Translations under genes and position numbers: made by a program
In this document: positions 46,398 to 58,110 of the stretch, one piece after another
Numbering within the stretch: position 1 is the first letter of the stretch
Layout: each line of letters starts with the position of its first letter
NCBI GenBank assembly: GCA_020746105.1
Contig: CM036619.1
Span: 1,451,395 to 1,515,394, forward strand
Length of the DNA: 64,000 nucleotides
Source: Trogon surrucura
Lineage: Eukaryota > Chordata > Aves > Trogoniformes > Trogonidae
Reading direction: 5' to 3'
The notes under the pieces: generated by a model
Database searches by the model: none
What the model saw: the letters and a program-made list of their open reading frames with translations, nothing else
What the model was told of the DNA's origin: nothing

Positions 46398-47245
46398 CTT
46401 CCCTGTTTTCTGCTTCTTCATTTTTCATTTATATTTCTTTTTTTTTTTCTATTTCTTCTTTCCCCCTCTTCCTCCTGTTTCTTTTTCCTCTTTGCTTTTG
46501 CTTTTTCCCTTTTCCTATTGTTTTCTCTTTCTTTTCTCTTTTTTCCATTTTTCTTTCTCCTTTTCCCTTTTTGTCCCTTCCCTCTTTTCCTTTTTTCTTT
46601 TTTCCTTTTTTCCTTCTTCTTCTTCTTCTTCTTTTTCTTCTTCTTCTTCTTCTTCTTCTTCTTTTTCTTCTTCTTCTTCTTCTTCTTCTTCTTCTTCTTC
46701 TTCTTCTTCTTCTTCTTCTCCTCCTTTTTCCTTTCCTCCTTCTCCTTCTCCTTCTCCTTCTCCTCTTGCATCTTCTTCTCCTTCTTCTTTTTTTCCTATT
46801 TTTCCCTGTTTCCCCTTTTTTCCCATTTTTTCCTTTTTTTCTTTTTCCCCTTTTCCTCTTTTCTCCTTTTCCTCTTTTCCCCTATCCCCCTTTATTCTCC
46901 TTTTCTCTGTTTCTCCTCTTATATTTTTCTTCTTTACTCTTTTCGGCCTTTTTCTCTCATTTTTTCTCGTTTTCCCCTTTTTTTCTCTGTTATCGCGTTT
47001 TTCCCCCCTTTTCCCTATTTCCTTTTTGGTTTTTTCTTCCCTTTTTCCTTTTTTCTTTTTCCAATTTTTTCCCTTTTTTCCCCTTTTCCCCCTTTTTTCC
47101 CTTTTCCTCCTTTTTTCCCCTTTCCCCCTCTTTTTCCTTTTCCCCATTTTTCCTATTTTTCCCCTTTTCCCCATTTTTTTCCCTTCCCTCCTGCTTTTAT
47201 TTTCCCATTTTCTCCTCTTTTTTTCCCCCCTCTTCCTTCCCCCCA
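46398..47245. repeat. 850-bp polypyrimidine tract with (TTC)n core
   Basis: The + strand is almost entirely C and T. A nearly pure (TTC)n run spans about 46612-46719, followed by (CTTCTC)n at about 46738-46766; the rest is irregular TTTTCC/TTTCCC. Purines are rare until CCCCCCACAACAGAG at 47239. Open frames over 280 codons here (poly-F/S/L, or poly-K/E on the other strand) are composition artefacts. Confidence 0.95.
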
Positions 47246-48956
47246 CAACAGAGCTGCCACCTGGGTGCTTCCCCAGCCCGCAGACTGAGCAGCACATTGA
47301 AGATGAGCAGCTCTCCCGGGCTGTCCCCCCAGTCCTCCCAGTCCCCCCAGTCCTGCCCCGTACTGGGACAAACCTCACGCCATGAAATTGTATTTTATGC
47401 TGCTTTTCTGTGAATTCCAACCTTCTGGTTTGGGGGCGAAACGCTCCCGATTCCTCCTCGAAAGGTCAGCCGCGCTAATCGAGCTCGACTTGGGAGGAAC
47501 TGATGAGAACAAAATAAAAACGGAACTCGGAGGTTAACGACCAGCTTTAAATGCATATGGAAATACTTAAGAATAATGGGATTTTCTTTTCTTTTAATTT
47601 TGGTTAATGGAGTAGCTGAGGTTTGAATGGATTCTATTAAAAAGAAAACTGTCACATCTGAACCTGGCGAGGCAATGACGGGTTGTTTACTCGACAGGGT
47701 GTTGCTTCTTCTTTGGGGAGCCCACCAGTCCCTAAACCCGGATCTTTTCGTGATGGGAGATCCCGTAGCTTCGTCGTGTGCTGAATCTGTGTTGGACGTG
47801 AGCAGAAAAAGAAGATGCTTGACTAATTTGGCTGAAAAAATGGAGAAATTCTGGGTCTTTTTTCCTCTTTCTGAATAAGTGGGGTACAGCCCTTGTCTTA
47901 ACATAATTTATATGGAAAATAACCTTTTTTTTTTCGTGTGTGTGTTAGACACCTCGGAATAATCGAGCTGCTTACTGGGCTGCTGAAACGTGGCTTTGGA
48001 TCTGCAGCCCAGCAAACATCTTGCTCTGGGCATTTAGGGGAAAAAATGCAGAGAGCTGGGATTTGGCCGTCGGACGCGGAAGCGATGGGCGTAATTGCAA
48101 ATAAAAGCGGCGTCTTCTTGTTTAGCGTCATCGAAGCATAGTTTTGCTGTTGTAATGCTTAAACCCAGCCAAACACAGTTGTCTCCCGTAAACTCAAAGC
48201 ATTTTAGAGGTGTTTTCTACCCCAAGCTCTTTCCCAGTGTCTGCTGAGGCGGCGAACTCCCAGCCTGGCACCGGCTTTCTGCCATGTGAGATGTTGAACT
48301 TGCTGCACCCTCTTGGCCTGAGATGCCCACGTCGGGTGGAAACGAGCTGGAAGCCAACCAGTCTGTAGCTTAGATAACATAGAAATGGAGTGACTTCCTT
48401 CTCTCTCTCTGATTTTTATTTTTTTTTCCCCTGAAAACAAAGTGTGATGTTGAAAAACCACTGTAGAAGAACGTGGTCCTGTCCCTCATGGCAGCCATCA
48501 GCAGGATTCTTGGCAGGGTTAGGGCATTTCAAAGTTGGGTCTCCTGAGTGGGACATCTCCAGTTGTTGGGCTTCAAGTGGCTTCACAGACCCAGTCTTGG
48601 AGGCTCAAACTCAACCCCTTGTAGAGGAAACCGCTCGTGAGGATGTCCTCCAACTGCTGGAGGGCACTGGGTCTTCAAGGTCAGGCAGGAGCAAAGCAAA
48701 GGACGTATTTTTGCTGAAATGAGTTAGTTTTTAGTGTGCATGTTGGGTCCTCAGCACTGGGTTGTCTCTACAGATTTACTCTGAAGGAGCCACGCTTCTT
48801 ACTACAAGAGATACGACTGGTGTGGGTCTGCAGTGCGGGCACCAGCCTGGGACAAGGTTTTGGATCCGTGATGGAGTCTGCAAACACCTGGTTGGATCAG
48901 CTGCTTTCTGTTTCCAGCCTGACACCTTTCCTCTGTGTCCTTGTATGAGTCACGGG
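47246..48956. other. unique DNA, no gene seen
   Basis: Includes an AT-rich part at 47490-47640 (CTTTAAATGCATATGG near 47543) that could be conserved. Open frames are unrecognised. Confidence 0.4.
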
Positions 48957-49515
48957 ATCACAGAATGTTCGGGGTTGGAAGGGACCTCGAAAGATCATCT
49001 AGTCCAACCCCCTGCCAGAGCAGGGTCACCCAGAGCAGGTCACACAGGAACGTGTCCAGGTGGGTTTGAAAGTCTCCAGAGAAGGAGACTCCACAACCTC
49101 CCTGGGCAGCCTGGGCCAGGGCTCTGTCACCCTCACAGGGAAAAAGTTTTTTCTCACATTTTTATGGAACCTCCTATGTTCCAGCTTGCACCCATTGCCC
49201 CTTGTCCTGTCATTGGACATCCCTGAGCAGAGCCTGGCTCCGTCCTCCTGACACTCCCCCTTGACATATTTATAAACATTCATGAGGTCACCCCTCAGCC
49301 TCCTCTTCTCCAGCTGCAGAGCCCCAGCTCCTTCAGCCTTTCCTCATCAGGGAGGTGTTCCACTCCCTCCATCATCCCTGGGGCTGCGCTGGACTCTCTC
49401 CAGCAGTTCCCTGTCCCTCTGGAGCTGAGGGTCCCAGAACTGGACACAATATTCCAGATGTGGCCACACCAGGGCAGAGCAGAGGGGCAGGAGGACCTCT
49501 CTCGACCTACCAACT
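48957..49515 (-). mobile_element. CR1, group A
   Basis: Tail GATCACAGAATGTTCGGGG. The minus strand encodes [20 protein letters not shown] and [20 protein letters not shown]. Very similar to 8488-9270. Confidence 0.95.
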
Positions 49516-49674
49516 ACTCCCTTTTACGCTGTGTCCTGCTGCCGGACCTAGAGAAGAGGATGTTCCTTTGACCAAATGACTTTGACTGTAAATCTTCATT
49601 CGAGAGCCAATTCCTGGAGAGCTGAGTGGACTTGCAAGTGTGGAGTCGTTCTGCATGAATATGGGGAACTAGAT

Positions 49675-50075
49675 AAGAATCCTAGAATGGCCCAGGCTGG
49701 AAGGACCTTAGAGATCATTTAATCCAAACCCCTGCCAATGGACAGGGACGCCTCTCAACTAGATCAGACTACTCAAGGCTCTGTCCAACCTGGCCTTGAA
49801 CATCTCCAAGGAGGGCGCAGCCACAGCCTCTCTGGAAAATTTATTCCAGAGTCTTGCCACCCTCGCACTGAAGAATTTCTTCCTAAGATCCAATCTAAAC
49901 TTGTTCTCTCTCAATTTAAATCCATTTCCCCTTGTCCTGTTGCTGGACACTCTTGCCAAAAGTCCCTCCCCAACCTCCCTGTAGGTCCCTTCAAGCACTG
50001 CAGGCAGTGATAAGGTCTTCCTGGAGTTTTCTTTCCTCCAGGCTGAACAATCCCAGCTCCCTCAGCCTGTCCTCA
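49675..50075 (-). mobile_element. CR1, group E
   Basis: Starts AGAATCCTAGAATGGCCCAG. The inner end stops at CTCAGCCTGTCCTC followed by an A run (50076-50085). Confidence 0.95.
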
Positions 50076-51370
50076 AAAAAAAAAATTACGTCCGTGATGC
50101 TTATTTGACCAAAGGATCCTACAGAAAAGGATAAACCAAAATGATAATCGAGCTGAAAAAACAACCTGTCAGACTCCGCATTTCAGGAAGGCTGCAAGAA
50201 ATTCTTTTTTGTTGAGAAGTGCAGGGGAGCGACAGTGAGCTTGGGGCTTTTCACACCCAGCCCACCGCCTCCTGGTTGCGTCGTGGTGCTGCTACACAAC
50301 CGTTACCACCTCCCAAGGTTGGACAAACCGAGTGGGAAGATCCCGTAGGGACTAAAACCGGCACGTGGGGCATCGCCCACGTTGTGTAACAGCGCCGACG
50401 TGCTCGCAGGTGCTTCTCAACGGGCTCTCTGCTCATCGGCGACGTCTTGCTGAGTCGCTGCTCCCGCCCTGTGTCATATTAAGCTGAATATGTTTTACTT
50501 AATGTTTTTAATAGGCAGAGAGCGCGCGCACAGTAGAGGATTTGCTGATGAGTGGTAATTCATTAGCCGGGATTTTTTTTCCCCTCTTTTGTGGCCGCCT
50601 CTCCTTCCTTTCAGAGCGCAAGAGCTATCAAAAGAAAAGCAGAACATCCTTAGCGAGGAGGTTTTATAGAGATTAAAAGTTGGGAGTTTTCCGCTGCGGA
50701 TCAGCAATTTTGAGTCAGGGCCGGAGTGTCTGGTGCAGGAATTCATGTTGGAGACGTGGAATTCAACCAGAGAGGTCATCTCCAGTGTTGAAGAGCCCAT
50801 CTTCAAGCGGTGGGACATCCGATTTGAGATGCTCCTCCCCATGCCACGGCTCTGAGAGGGTTTGCCGCCCCTCCGCACGCTTGGTTCCATTTGTTGGCTC
50901 AAACCAGCAGCTCTTGGAACGATGCGTGGAGGTGGCACTGGACTTTGCCTGGTAAAAGCCAACAGTCACTCCCTTCCTGTAGGTTATATCTAAAATATAT
51001 CCAACCAGATCTATCCATCATGTAACGGCGTGTACATGGCCGGTTGGTCAAGGCTTGCCCTTGGTGTACGTTTACTTGGAGTCTGTGTTGAGGATCTTGA
51101 AATGCAGCACGGCGGTGGCAAAACCGCTTTGTACTCAAATCATTAACTCCATTGAAAACACGAGGAAAGCTTTAGTGGCAAAATGTCAGTTATGGGTGTT
51201 ATAATGTTAATTATGGATGAGGGCACGGGTTCTAGGATGGGCCCTGGGTAACCAGGGCAGATGCCACATGGAAGAGAGAGGAGGGTTGATACCCTCCTTA
51301 CCTAGTCCTGGGGACACGTCTCGCTCAAGATCCAAAGCCCTTTAACCCCTCTTGGTGCTACTCACTATTT
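50076..51370. other. unique DNA, no gene seen
   Basis: 50460-50580 (GTCATATTAAGCTGAATATG, GGTAATTCATTAGCCGGG) has the texture of a conserved element. Open frames at 50495-50962 are unrecognised. Confidence 0.4.
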
Positions 51371-51900
51371 CATAGAATCACAGAATCACAGAATCAATCA
51401 GGTTGGAAAAGCCCCTTGGGATCACTGAGTCCAACCATGAGCCCTACTCTGCCAAGCTCAGCCCTAACCCATCTCCCCCAACCCCACATCTCAACAACCT
51501 TCAAACACCCCCAGGGATGGGGACTCCCCTCCCTCCCTGGGCAGCCTGTGCCGAGCTCTGGCTGCTCTTGCTGGGAAATCCTTTCTCCTGCTGTCCAGTG
51601 TAACCCTTCCCTGTTGCAGTTTGCAGCCGTTCCCTCTGGCTCTGTCGCTCGTTGCCCATGAGAAGAGACCAGCCCCGACCTCTCCACTCCGTCCTGTCAG
51701 GCAGCTGCAGAGAGTGAGGAGGTCTCCCCTCAGCCTCCTCTGCTCCAAACCCAACAGCCCCAGCTCCTTCAATCTCTCTCTGTAAGATTTATCCTTCCCC
51801 AGCTCCGTCGCTCTCCTCTGCCCTCGCTGCAACCCCTCGAGATCTCTCTTGGCTTGAGGTGCCCAAAAGTGGACACAACACTCAAGGGGTGGCCTCACAG
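51371..51900 (-). mobile_element. CR1, group C
   Basis: Tail CATAGAATCACAGAATCACA. Minus-strand frames encode [20 protein letters not shown] and GNGCKLQQGRVTLDSRRKDF. Lacks the extra stretch seen in 2951 and 4981. Confidence 0.95.
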
Positions 51901-52500
51901 ATGCTCCAGGGTTAAATATCTCATGGGACCACGAGGTTTCAGGTACTGCTGTTCCTTTTGTCCATCAAAATTCCCCAGGTGACAGCTGTAGCTTTGAAAA
52001 AAAACGATAAATAAAATTGTGTGATAACATTCACCCTTTCTATCCCAGGCTTTGGCAAAAATACCTGGTTTATACGGAAGCATTCACCCTTTCTAACCCA
52101 GGCTTCAGCGGCAAACAAGTAGCGCGGCCAGATGAAATCTGCTTGGGGATACAGTTTCCCAAACCACACGCATGCCGTATTTAAAACTCATTTTGAAGTG
52201 GTTTTGAACCTTTGAAAGTGGTTTTTCGAAGGCTAATAATCCCTCCTAACAGCATCCCATTTGGAGAATATTTTTTCCGGTGCTGAGTATTTACACAGTC
52301 ACCCGATTTTTCACCCGACGGTGACAGCTGCGGGAGTGAGTGATGTATTTAATGTCTAAATTTCTACCCTACTAAGAGATTAGTAATGGCGTAACTGCTT
52401 TTTTTTTCCGCCCCCAAACGCTTTTAGCTATGTAACTTCTCCTTCCAGCCTTTGAGCAGATCGATCCGAGAAAGTTTCCACTGTGAAAGTTGAATTTTTT
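51901..52500. other. unique non-coding DNA
   Basis: AT-rich. The phrase GCATTCACCCTTTCTA occurs at 52079 and a related ACATTCACCCTTTCTA at 52027, a short local duplication. No exon seen. Confidence 0.4.
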
Positions 52501-52770
52501 GTTAAAAAAAAGAAGAAGGGGAGAGTAGGGGATGCCTGAATGGCAGCTCCGCACCGCGGGAACGACCCGAAGCGCTTCCGAGCGGCTCCCGGCGACGGTA
52601 AAATTGCGATACCTTTGTTGAAACGTCGCCGCGAGCTGCTGCGCTGAGCCGAGCCCAACTGCCGCCGGCATCTGGGCTGAGCCCCAGCAGGTCTCGGGGC
52701 TCGGGAAAAAAAAACGAACGGGTTCGCGAGGGGAGGGCACGGAGGTCGCTTGGCAAAGAGCTGGAGCATC
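52501..52770. other. CpG-rich unique segment
   Basis: GC-rich with frequent CpG (GCACCGCGGGAACGACCCGA, GAGCGGCTCCCGGCGACGG). May be a small CpG island; no promoter element was recognised. Confidence 0.3.
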
Positions 52771-53370
52771 GTTTTCGACTGATTAATTCTTCCCAGGCTA
52801 AGTAAACAGTTCGTCTTCTTTCAGGCTGAAGAGTGGACCCATCTGTTCCAGCCTGGCGTGAGAAAAAAAATAAATAAATAAGAAAAATGCTCCGAAAAGG
52901 CTGGGAGGAACTCGTGGGTTAGCGAACGCGGCCGGAGTGCCGAGCAAACCCTTTACGGGGCTGCAGAAAGCGAAAAACCGAGCAAATATTTCGCTCGATT
53001 GACCGTCCGCGTAAAAACGTGGCTTTTTTTTTTGTTCGTGTGTGTGTTTTTCAGAGGTAAAACGGTTTATTAGGATGTGAAAGTCCGGTTCGGAGGATGG
53101 CGTGGGGTGGGAGGCGGATGCTCGCGCTTCTCTGCCGGGATAGACCGGTTTGCCCTTGGGCTGAGATAATGAATATTTCTAGTTGAGCTCAAGTGTGGGT
53201 TATAGTCGATACGGAGACAAATATCTAAATAATAAGTTATATTCCTACCTCGCTGTACACCCAAGAGCTACGTAATCAGTTTTCTCCATCCCTGGGCATT
53301 TATTTCCTTCTGCTACCTTCGAAATAATCAGAATAAGCTCGTTTACTACTGACTAATACCACCCCGGCCG
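52771..53370. promoter_or_regulatory. candidate conserved non-coding element
   Basis: Best part is 53150-53350: GGCTGAGATAATGAATATTT near 53158, AAATATCTAAATAATAAG near 53218 and GAAATAATCAGAATAAGC near 53320. Unique and AT-rich. The first half contains a TAAA microsatellite (AAATAAATAAATAAG near 52868). Confidence 0.33.
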
Positions 53371-53559
53371 GCTTTAATCTCTGCCCAGCAGAACACCGGG
53401 CTTTCCTTTTTCTGCACCCAAATTCCGTCCAACGACGGTTGCTCTGGGACGGAGCCGCTGCGTTTCCCCCAAACCTTACATCTTGGTTTTTTTCGGTGCG
53501 ATTTTTAGTCTGGGATGGTTTTTACTGAGCAGAAACAACGCGGGGACTCGGGTGCTTTG
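53371..53559. other. unique spacer
   Basis: Nothing recognised. Confidence 0.35.
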
Positions 53560-54010
53560 GCTGTCTGCGCCGAACTCGGAAATTCATTTCTTTTACCTCT
53601 CCCCAACTGCTCTTGACGTCGAGTCGGGGAAAATAATTTGTGGCTTTTGTTTCTGGATGAAGCCAAAAGCGCTGCTTCTGGCTTCGTTTTCGCAAAGCTG
53701 CCGGGGCAGGAGCATCCTCCCCTCGGTTCTCCCCCCGGCGTCAGATCCCAGCGCCCTTCGGAACCAGGTTTCGGCGCTCGCCCGCCCTTGGCACGGGTGC
53801 CCCCTTCGCCGAAACCGACCATCTGCGCCCCGCAGCTTCCCCGCTCCCCGTCCGCCCCGTCCGTGCATCCCCGGGTAGGAGGGATTTGCGAAAGGATCCG
53901 GGGAGGTCCGCGAGGTCACAGCTGTCAACGCTGGGAAAATGGGACAAAAAAGGGCAGAGGGGTTCCCGAGCTTGGCACGAGCGCCGCCGCCACCTGTCCG
54001 TGGTTTCCCA
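53560..54010. promoter_or_regulatory. candidate CpG island
   Basis: The densest CpG stretch of the window (CCCCCGGCGTCAGATCCC, TTTCGGCGCTCGCCCGCCC, CGCCGAAACCGACC). No TATA box or exon was recognised. Long open frames on both strands follow from the GC-rich composition. Confidence 0.35.
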
Positions 54011-54983
54011 AGGCGAAATATGTTTTGATTGCAAATGTTTTCCTTCAATTCCTCCCCGAAACGAATCGAGATTTAATAATTGCTTCTCAAATTGCTGGTT
54101 CAGACCAGGGCGTTTCCCTCTGACGTGGAAAGGAGCGTGTAAACGGAGGAGGGACGAAGCTCCGGGGAAACCCCGAAGCCGTTCCGGCTTTTTTTATGGA
54201 AAAAAAGGGTTTATGACTCGGTAAGGAGGAGCAGGGGGTGTAGAAAGCAGCTTTAAATTCCTTTTTAAATGCAAGAATAAAAGGGGGCGAAGGGGAAACA
54301 TCATTTTTGACGCAGGAAGGGATTTTGTGGGAGGGTTCATGTACGAGACAGCGGGAATGTTTTCTTGTTCCCACCCGTTGGCCGAGTCTACACCTAAAAT
54401 AATTGTGTTTCAACCCAAAACGGGGCTTCATGCAGTTGTAGTGAGGTTTGGGGTGTGGACACAAGCCCTCGATCAGGTAGGAGAGATGGGAAGATGCTGG
54501 GAAGCTCCAGCGTGGAAATTCAAAGCAACGAGTGGGGTTTTTTCCCCATCCATGTAAAACTATGGGTGGGACAGGGCAACCGCTTTGGCAAAGTGAGCTA
54601 AAAAATTTCCTTACTAATTTTGTCATCTATTAAATAAAGAAACGCTCCTTCTGCTGTTTTTGTTAACCTGAGGAAGCCTGAAAGTTCCTTTTAAGCGTGA
54701 GCGAGGAGGGTGGGAGTTCAGGCAAGCAGCTGAAGGGGCTTCCAAAAAAGGAGCACATCTTTGAGGGCTAAAGAAAAAGCCGCTTGAAAAAAACAAAATA
54801 TGGAAAAAATGTGTGTCCAGGTTGCTTCTGAACGTTTAACCACCCCCACTTGGGACCTTTCTACAGGAGGGAATATTTTTGCACTGAGGTTCTGTCTTTT
54901 CTGAGTGATGGAAGTGATGGAAGCCAGGGCACTCGTCTTCTGCGATCGGTGGGATCGGCAACTTAAATGCTCTTCAGTAGCTT
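54011..54983. other. unique DNA, no gene seen
   Basis: No exon or repeat recognised. A minus-strand open frame at 54087-54626 (179 codons) has no recognised domain. Confidence 0.4.
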
Positions 54984-55098
54984 AGAATCATCAATTTGCC
55001 AAAGGGTTTGGGTTGGAAGAGACTTTTGAAGATCATCCAGTCCAACCTCGCTGCCACTAGATCAGGTTGCCCAAAGCCCCGTCCAACCTCACGTTGGT
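54984..55098 (-). mobile_element. old CR1 3' fragment, group F
   Basis: AGAATCATCAATTTGCC tail remnant, then GGTTTGGGTTGGAAGAGAC and CACTAGATCAGGTTGCCC. Confidence 0.85.
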
Positions 55099-55360
55099 TC
55101 TCCACAACAGGTGATGGGCAGAAGGTTTGCTCCGTGGTGCAAGCGTTGAAACGTAGCATTTGGAGGTGGATCCGAGTGTCCTGCGTCTTACCTGCTCTAG
55201 AAATGTGTTTCCTTTGAATTAGACTTTTGGCCGTGATGCTTTAAGAATAAAAAACTTGGTGGATAAGGGCGAGGAGAAAAGAGCTTCTTGGACAACTCAT
55301 GAAGCTGTGTGAGTAGGACTAAAAGGGGTCTATAAGAAAGATGGGGACAATATTTTTAGC

Positions 55361-55614
55361 AGGGTGATAGGACAAGGGGTAATGGTTTTAAACTAAAAGA
55401 GGGTGGATTAGAGTAGGTAGAAGGAAGAATTTTTTTACGAGAGGGGTGAAACACCGGACAAGGTTGCCCAGAGAGGTGGTAGAAGCTCCATCTGTGGAGA
55501 CATTCAAGGCCATGTTGGACGGGGCTCTGAGCAACCTGATCTGATTAAAGACATCCCTGCTCTGGACTAGGTGACTTTTAAAGGTTCCTTCCAACCTCGG
55601 CCGTTCTGCGATCT
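55361..55614 (+). mobile_element. CR1 3' end, group F
   Basis: GGGTGATAGGACAAGGGGTA to CGGCCGTTCTGCGATCTC. Tail decayed. Confidence 0.9.
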
Positions 55615-55829
55615 CTCCTCAAGACCTGAGAAATCAGGTGGGAAGAGCTTCAGTGAGCACAATGCCCGTGCGGGGAGCAGGGCTTTGGGCTGCCGGGAGA
55701 CTTTTTGCCTGCGTTTGTGAAACACTCGGCTCCTATTTTGCTTTTTTTTTTTTTTTTCACTCCCCCCCATTTTTTTTTTTTCTTCTGTTGGCAATGCTGA
55801 AGCAAGGCTTCCTCCGGCAGGTTTTTTAA
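55615..55829. other. unique spacer with homopolymer runs
   Basis: A long T run at 55742-55758 and another at 55770-55781. Confidence 0.5.
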
Positions 55830-55834
55830 AATTT

Positions 55835-56165
55835 TATTTTATGAGAACAGTCGGTTATGACTCCCCAAGTGCCGTAAAAGTTAATGTGATAGTCGCTCTG
55901 CGCCTGTGCTCATTTTTATAATTTTTTATTTTATGAAACAGGACAGGGAGCTTAGTGACTTATTACTATTCATTTCGTTTCAATGCAGTAAATATTGATT
56001 CAGTTGGGGGTTTTCAATTTAAACCACTCGGCGATTATATAAAATATTACTAGCCTCTGAAATTATGCTTACCGATCCCTTCGGCTGCTCATTAACGAAG
56101 GAGTGCAATTTTTAGATCCCTTTGCTTTCATCATTCTAATAAATGGGCTAAGCTCCCTTTTTGCA
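55835..56165. promoter_or_regulatory. candidate conserved non-coding element
   Basis: Unique AT-rich block: GTAAAAGTTAATGTGATAGT near 55873, GTGACTTATTACTATTCATT near 55954, CAGTAAATATTGATTCAGTT near 55986 and GCTCATTAACGAAGGAGTGC near 56086. The density of homeodomain-like and TALE-like (TGATT) words makes it one of the strongest enhancer candidates here. Confidence 0.45.
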
Positions 56166-56943
56166 CGCAAGGTGCTGTGGACTCAGCTAGCAGGGGCTTG
56201 ACAGCCTCGGTGCAGCTCTTAATTTGGAGCCGGTTTCAAAGGATTTTGCATTATTTTTTTTAAAAAAATATATATTATTTATTTATTTATTTTGAGACAT
56301 GTAGGTTTCTTCCTCTGATTCTTCAGCCGCCACGGAGCTGGGGAATGACAGCCGGGATAAACGGAGCTGCCTCGTCCCTGCTGTGTTCAATGCGACGTGT
56401 CCTGGGCTTCTCCCACCGTTGGGTCCTTGGGTATTGCCTGAACTCAAAGGACCCGTTTACACGCGTCGCGAGGAACGAGAAAAGGGACTTGGCAAGAGGG
56501 AGAGGGGGAACGAAGCGTAAATAGCGATGGTGGAAGGGCCTCATTAGCCGCGGAGACGCTCGTCGCTCGGGGCCGCCTACGGACGATGGGTATTCTCGTG
56601 GCAAAGCTCTACGTGAAGCCGACTCACTCAACCCACAAAACGTTGCTTCGACGTTACGCGGAGGTGTTGAAGCGTATCCTTGTAGGGTTGGGCTTAAATA
56701 AGCCTTTGGAAAATTTCTTAGGTGCCCCCAGGGGCTTGACTGCAACGTGGTGGTGGTTGGGCTGCGGGCTGGGGATGTTGCCCATCCGTAGATGAGCCTG
56801 TTTGGTTTTGCAGAGGCTTTCTCTTCCCATTCTTGGACTTTTCCATCCCCGCGGCTTCCCGTTGAGCCCTTTGGAGGGCAGGCTCCTTGTCGTGCTCCTC
56901 CTGGCACCTCCTCAGTAGAAGAGCATGAGACTGGGATGTCTCT
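56166..56943. other. unique DNA, no gene seen
   Basis: 56240-56295 is an A/T simple stretch (ATTTATTTATTTATTTT). CTGATTCTTCAG at 56317-56328 resembles an acceptor, but the following frame is not recognised. Confidence 0.4.
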
Positions 56944-57296
56944 GTTGGAACAGGTTGCTCAGGGAAGTGGTGGAGTCACCGTCATAGTATCATAGAATTG
57001 TCAGGGTTGGAAGGGACCTCAAAGATCATCTAGTTCCAACCCCCCGCCATGGGCAGAGACATCCCCCACTAGATCAGGCTGCTCAGAGCCCCATCCAGCC
57101 TGACCTTAAAAACTCCCAGGGATGGGGCTTCCACCACCTCTCTGGGCAACCTGTTCTGTCTCTGGAGGTGTTTAGAAGACGTATAGATGTGGCGCTTAGA
57201 GACGTGGTTTAATGGTGGAATTGGCAGCGTTGGGTTAATAGTTGGACTCGATGATCTTAGAGGGGTTTTACAACCTAAAAAACTCTATGATTCTAG
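56944..57296 (+). mobile_element. CR1, group D, split by a nested CR1
   Basis: The left part TTGGAACAGGTTGCTCAGGG to GTGGAGTCACCGT ends at 56982. The right part resumes GTCTCTGGAGGTGTTTAG at 57158, completing the expected CACCGTCTCTGGAGGTG. Tail CTCTATGATTCTAGG. Confidence 0.9.
56983..57157 (-). mobile_element. CR1 3' end, group F, nested insertion of 175 bp
   Basis: Starts CATAGTATCATAGAATTGTC and ends CTCTGGGCAACCTGTTC. GT is present on both sides. Confidence 0.9.
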
Positions 57297-57889
57297 GATA
57301 CGCTACTTGAAAAATCAAGGCCTGAGGCCATGCAGAGTGGGACAAGGGTGAATGCAGGATGTCCCGATGGGCTTTGAAAGAAAATTAAAAAATCCTACCT
57401 AGGGGAGCATCCCCACTTGTAGCAGTTGAGCGTTGTCAACTTCTAGGCTTAAGCAACTGGGCAGGAAAGCTGAAAAACATGGATTAGTGGGGAAGAAACC
57501 AGCTGCTTGTTGCAAAGTGGCTTCGAGATGAGGAGAGGGGAAAGCTGAGACTGGCCTCAAGTTCCCTGCCCCTTTTAAATAGCACCAAGAGTGCGCGGTG
57601 GCCAAGAGGAGACTCGGAAATCATCTGGTTTAGCAAGAGCTGTGTTAATTGGATCAATGCTAATATGTGATTTAAAATACATTGTCAATGGAGCCGAGTA
57701 TTTGGCCGAGAACCTGGGGCGACGGGTGAGTTACGACGTTGGATCTCTTGGGGCAGAGACCGTGCTTGGCGCAGCACTTAACCCTTGGGGCACTTCCCCG
57801 ACAAGAAGTTGATGATGTGGCCAAAAAAAAGAACCTGGACGAGACTTCGAATCGGGAAAGAAAGAACTGAAACTCCACTGCTGCTGCGC
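57297..57889. other. unique DNA, no gene seen
   Basis: Nothing recognised. Confidence 0.4.
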
Positions 57890-58110
57890 GCTGCCGTGGA
57901 GGCGACTTACATAATTAAACACTGTTTTAAATACCACTTTTAGGCCAGTTTTAAAGGTGGTAGTAAACTACCTTTACAATAATCAATAGATTTTTCGACT
58001 GCTTGCATATTTCAAACTTGCCGGCCAATCTCCCCGAGTATTTAATAGCTAATCTTACCAATTTGTTGCAGTATGATCCAGACCGTTGCGGTGAAGGTGA
58101 CCGCGAATGG
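57890..58110. promoter_or_regulatory. candidate conserved non-coding element
   Basis: TTACATAATTAAACACTG near 57907, ACAATAATCAATAGATTTTT near 57976 and GTATTTAATAGCTAATCTTA near 58038. GGTAGTAAACTACC at 57959-57972 is an inverted repeat. Confidence 0.4.

Noticed and set aside
46227-47420. Open frames of 280-353 codons on both strands
   Set aside because: They lie in the pyrimidine tract and encode only F/S/L/P or K/E/G runs; the lack of stops follows from composition.
53483-54123. Open frames of 131-161 codons in the CpG-rich region
   Set aside because: Frames are open on both strands at once because of GC-rich composition; no recognisable protein.
56300-56520. Possible exon after CTGATTCTTCAG
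   Set aside because: Reading frame not recognisable and no suitable donor was identified.
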